NCBI GenBank assembly: GCA_023436805.1
Contig: JAEZHT010000078.1
Coordinates: 40,113 to 104,112 of the forward strand
DNA length: 64,000 bases
Source of the DNA: Bacillota bacterium
Lineage (GTDB): Bacteria; Bacillota_I; Bacilli_A; Acholeplasmatales; UBA5453
Reading direction: 5' to 3'
A model generated the notes under the pieces. It saw only the letters and a program-made list of their open reading frames with translations. It did not search any database and was not told the origin of the DNA. Positions within the stretch are counted from its first letter, which is position 1; each line of letters starts with the position of its first letter. Made by a program: the position numbers and the translations under genes. Below are positions 63,955-64,000 of this stretch, piece by piece.

Positions 63955-64000
63955 ATGGGAAAATTTTATACAGATAAAGAACGATTCGAAGTAGTAAAGC
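63955..64000 (+). CDS. start of a gene cut by the window edge, possibly a transposase
   Basis: Only 15 codons are visible (beginning MGKFYTDKERFEVVK) after an AAAGGGAGA site. The pattern of basic and aromatic residues before an E-x-V-K resembles the opening of IS3/IS150-type OrfA transposase proteins, and TGTACACTAAGGACA (63919-63933) starts with TG as IS3-family ends do. Both are weak clues; another small regulator is possible. Confidence 0.4.
   Translation, partial: MGKFYTDKERFEVVK

Overview
The window reads as a chromosomal segment of a low-GC, wall-less Firmicute relative, most likely an Acholeplasma-type mollicute or a close neighbour. Reasons: TGA is used as a stop (for example tsaE, tsaB and the pyrG end) and TGG for Trp, so this is not a UGA-Trp mycoplasma; the genes are compact and often overlap; gene order matches Bacillus-type blocks; and no peptidoglycan gene is seen, although lipoproteins and lgt are present. 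Species-level placement cannot be made from the sequence alone.

Layout. 1-5.9 kb: end of pyrG, fba, a YhhN-type membrane protein, an unknown acidic protein, and an uracil permease gene behind a PyrR-type attenuator, then lysS on the minus strand. 5.9-10 kb: minus-strand block tilS-hpt-ftsH-rqcP. 10-18.2 kb: maf, a BspA-like leucine-rich-repeat lipoprotein, hslO and dus (divergent, with overlapping -35 boxes), hflX, and a B12-dependent ribonucleotide reductase. 18.5-25 kb: a c-di-AMP cyclase gene (cdaA) followed by a 57-residue membrane protein and a PAS-PAS-degenerate GGDEF protein, then fthC, an ispDF fusion, yutD-like, a NifU-like protein, a DUF212 protein, DegV and an S1 protein. 25-31.4 kb: pgi, the t6A block tsaE-tsaB-rimI-tsaD, an unknown anchored protein and an aldo/keto reductase.

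31.4-44.9 kb is the accessory heart of the window: an alpha-glucan utilisation locus. It has a lipoprotein alpha-amylase with a DUF1189 (MalA/YvdJ-like) partner, a secreted type I pullulanase with a small lipoprotein, and, divergent from the pullulanase, a secreted starch-binding protein without a catalytic domain followed by malE, an oversized malF and an oversized malG. The divergent control region and the amylase promoter carry cre-like operators; hprK, the kinase that feeds CcpA-type control, lies in the same window. No transporter ATPase gene is present, so a shared MsmX-type ATPase elsewhere is likely.

45-64 kb: glnS, pcrA, an AT-rich gap with possible gene remnants, a compact 402-residue UvrD-like helicase wedged between pcrA and ligA, ligA-uvrA, then the conserved run hprK-lgt-ppaX-trxB-whiA-acpS, a membrane-anchored thioredoxin-like protein, tex, tRNA-Ser(GCU), tRNA-Glu(UUC), and at the edge the start of a gene that may belong to an insertion sequence.

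The observations most worth following are the alpha-glucan locus (non-catalytic binder, MalF with a roughly 345-residue external insert, MalG with a repeat-bearing N-terminal extension), the compact helicase, and the cdaA neighbourhood.
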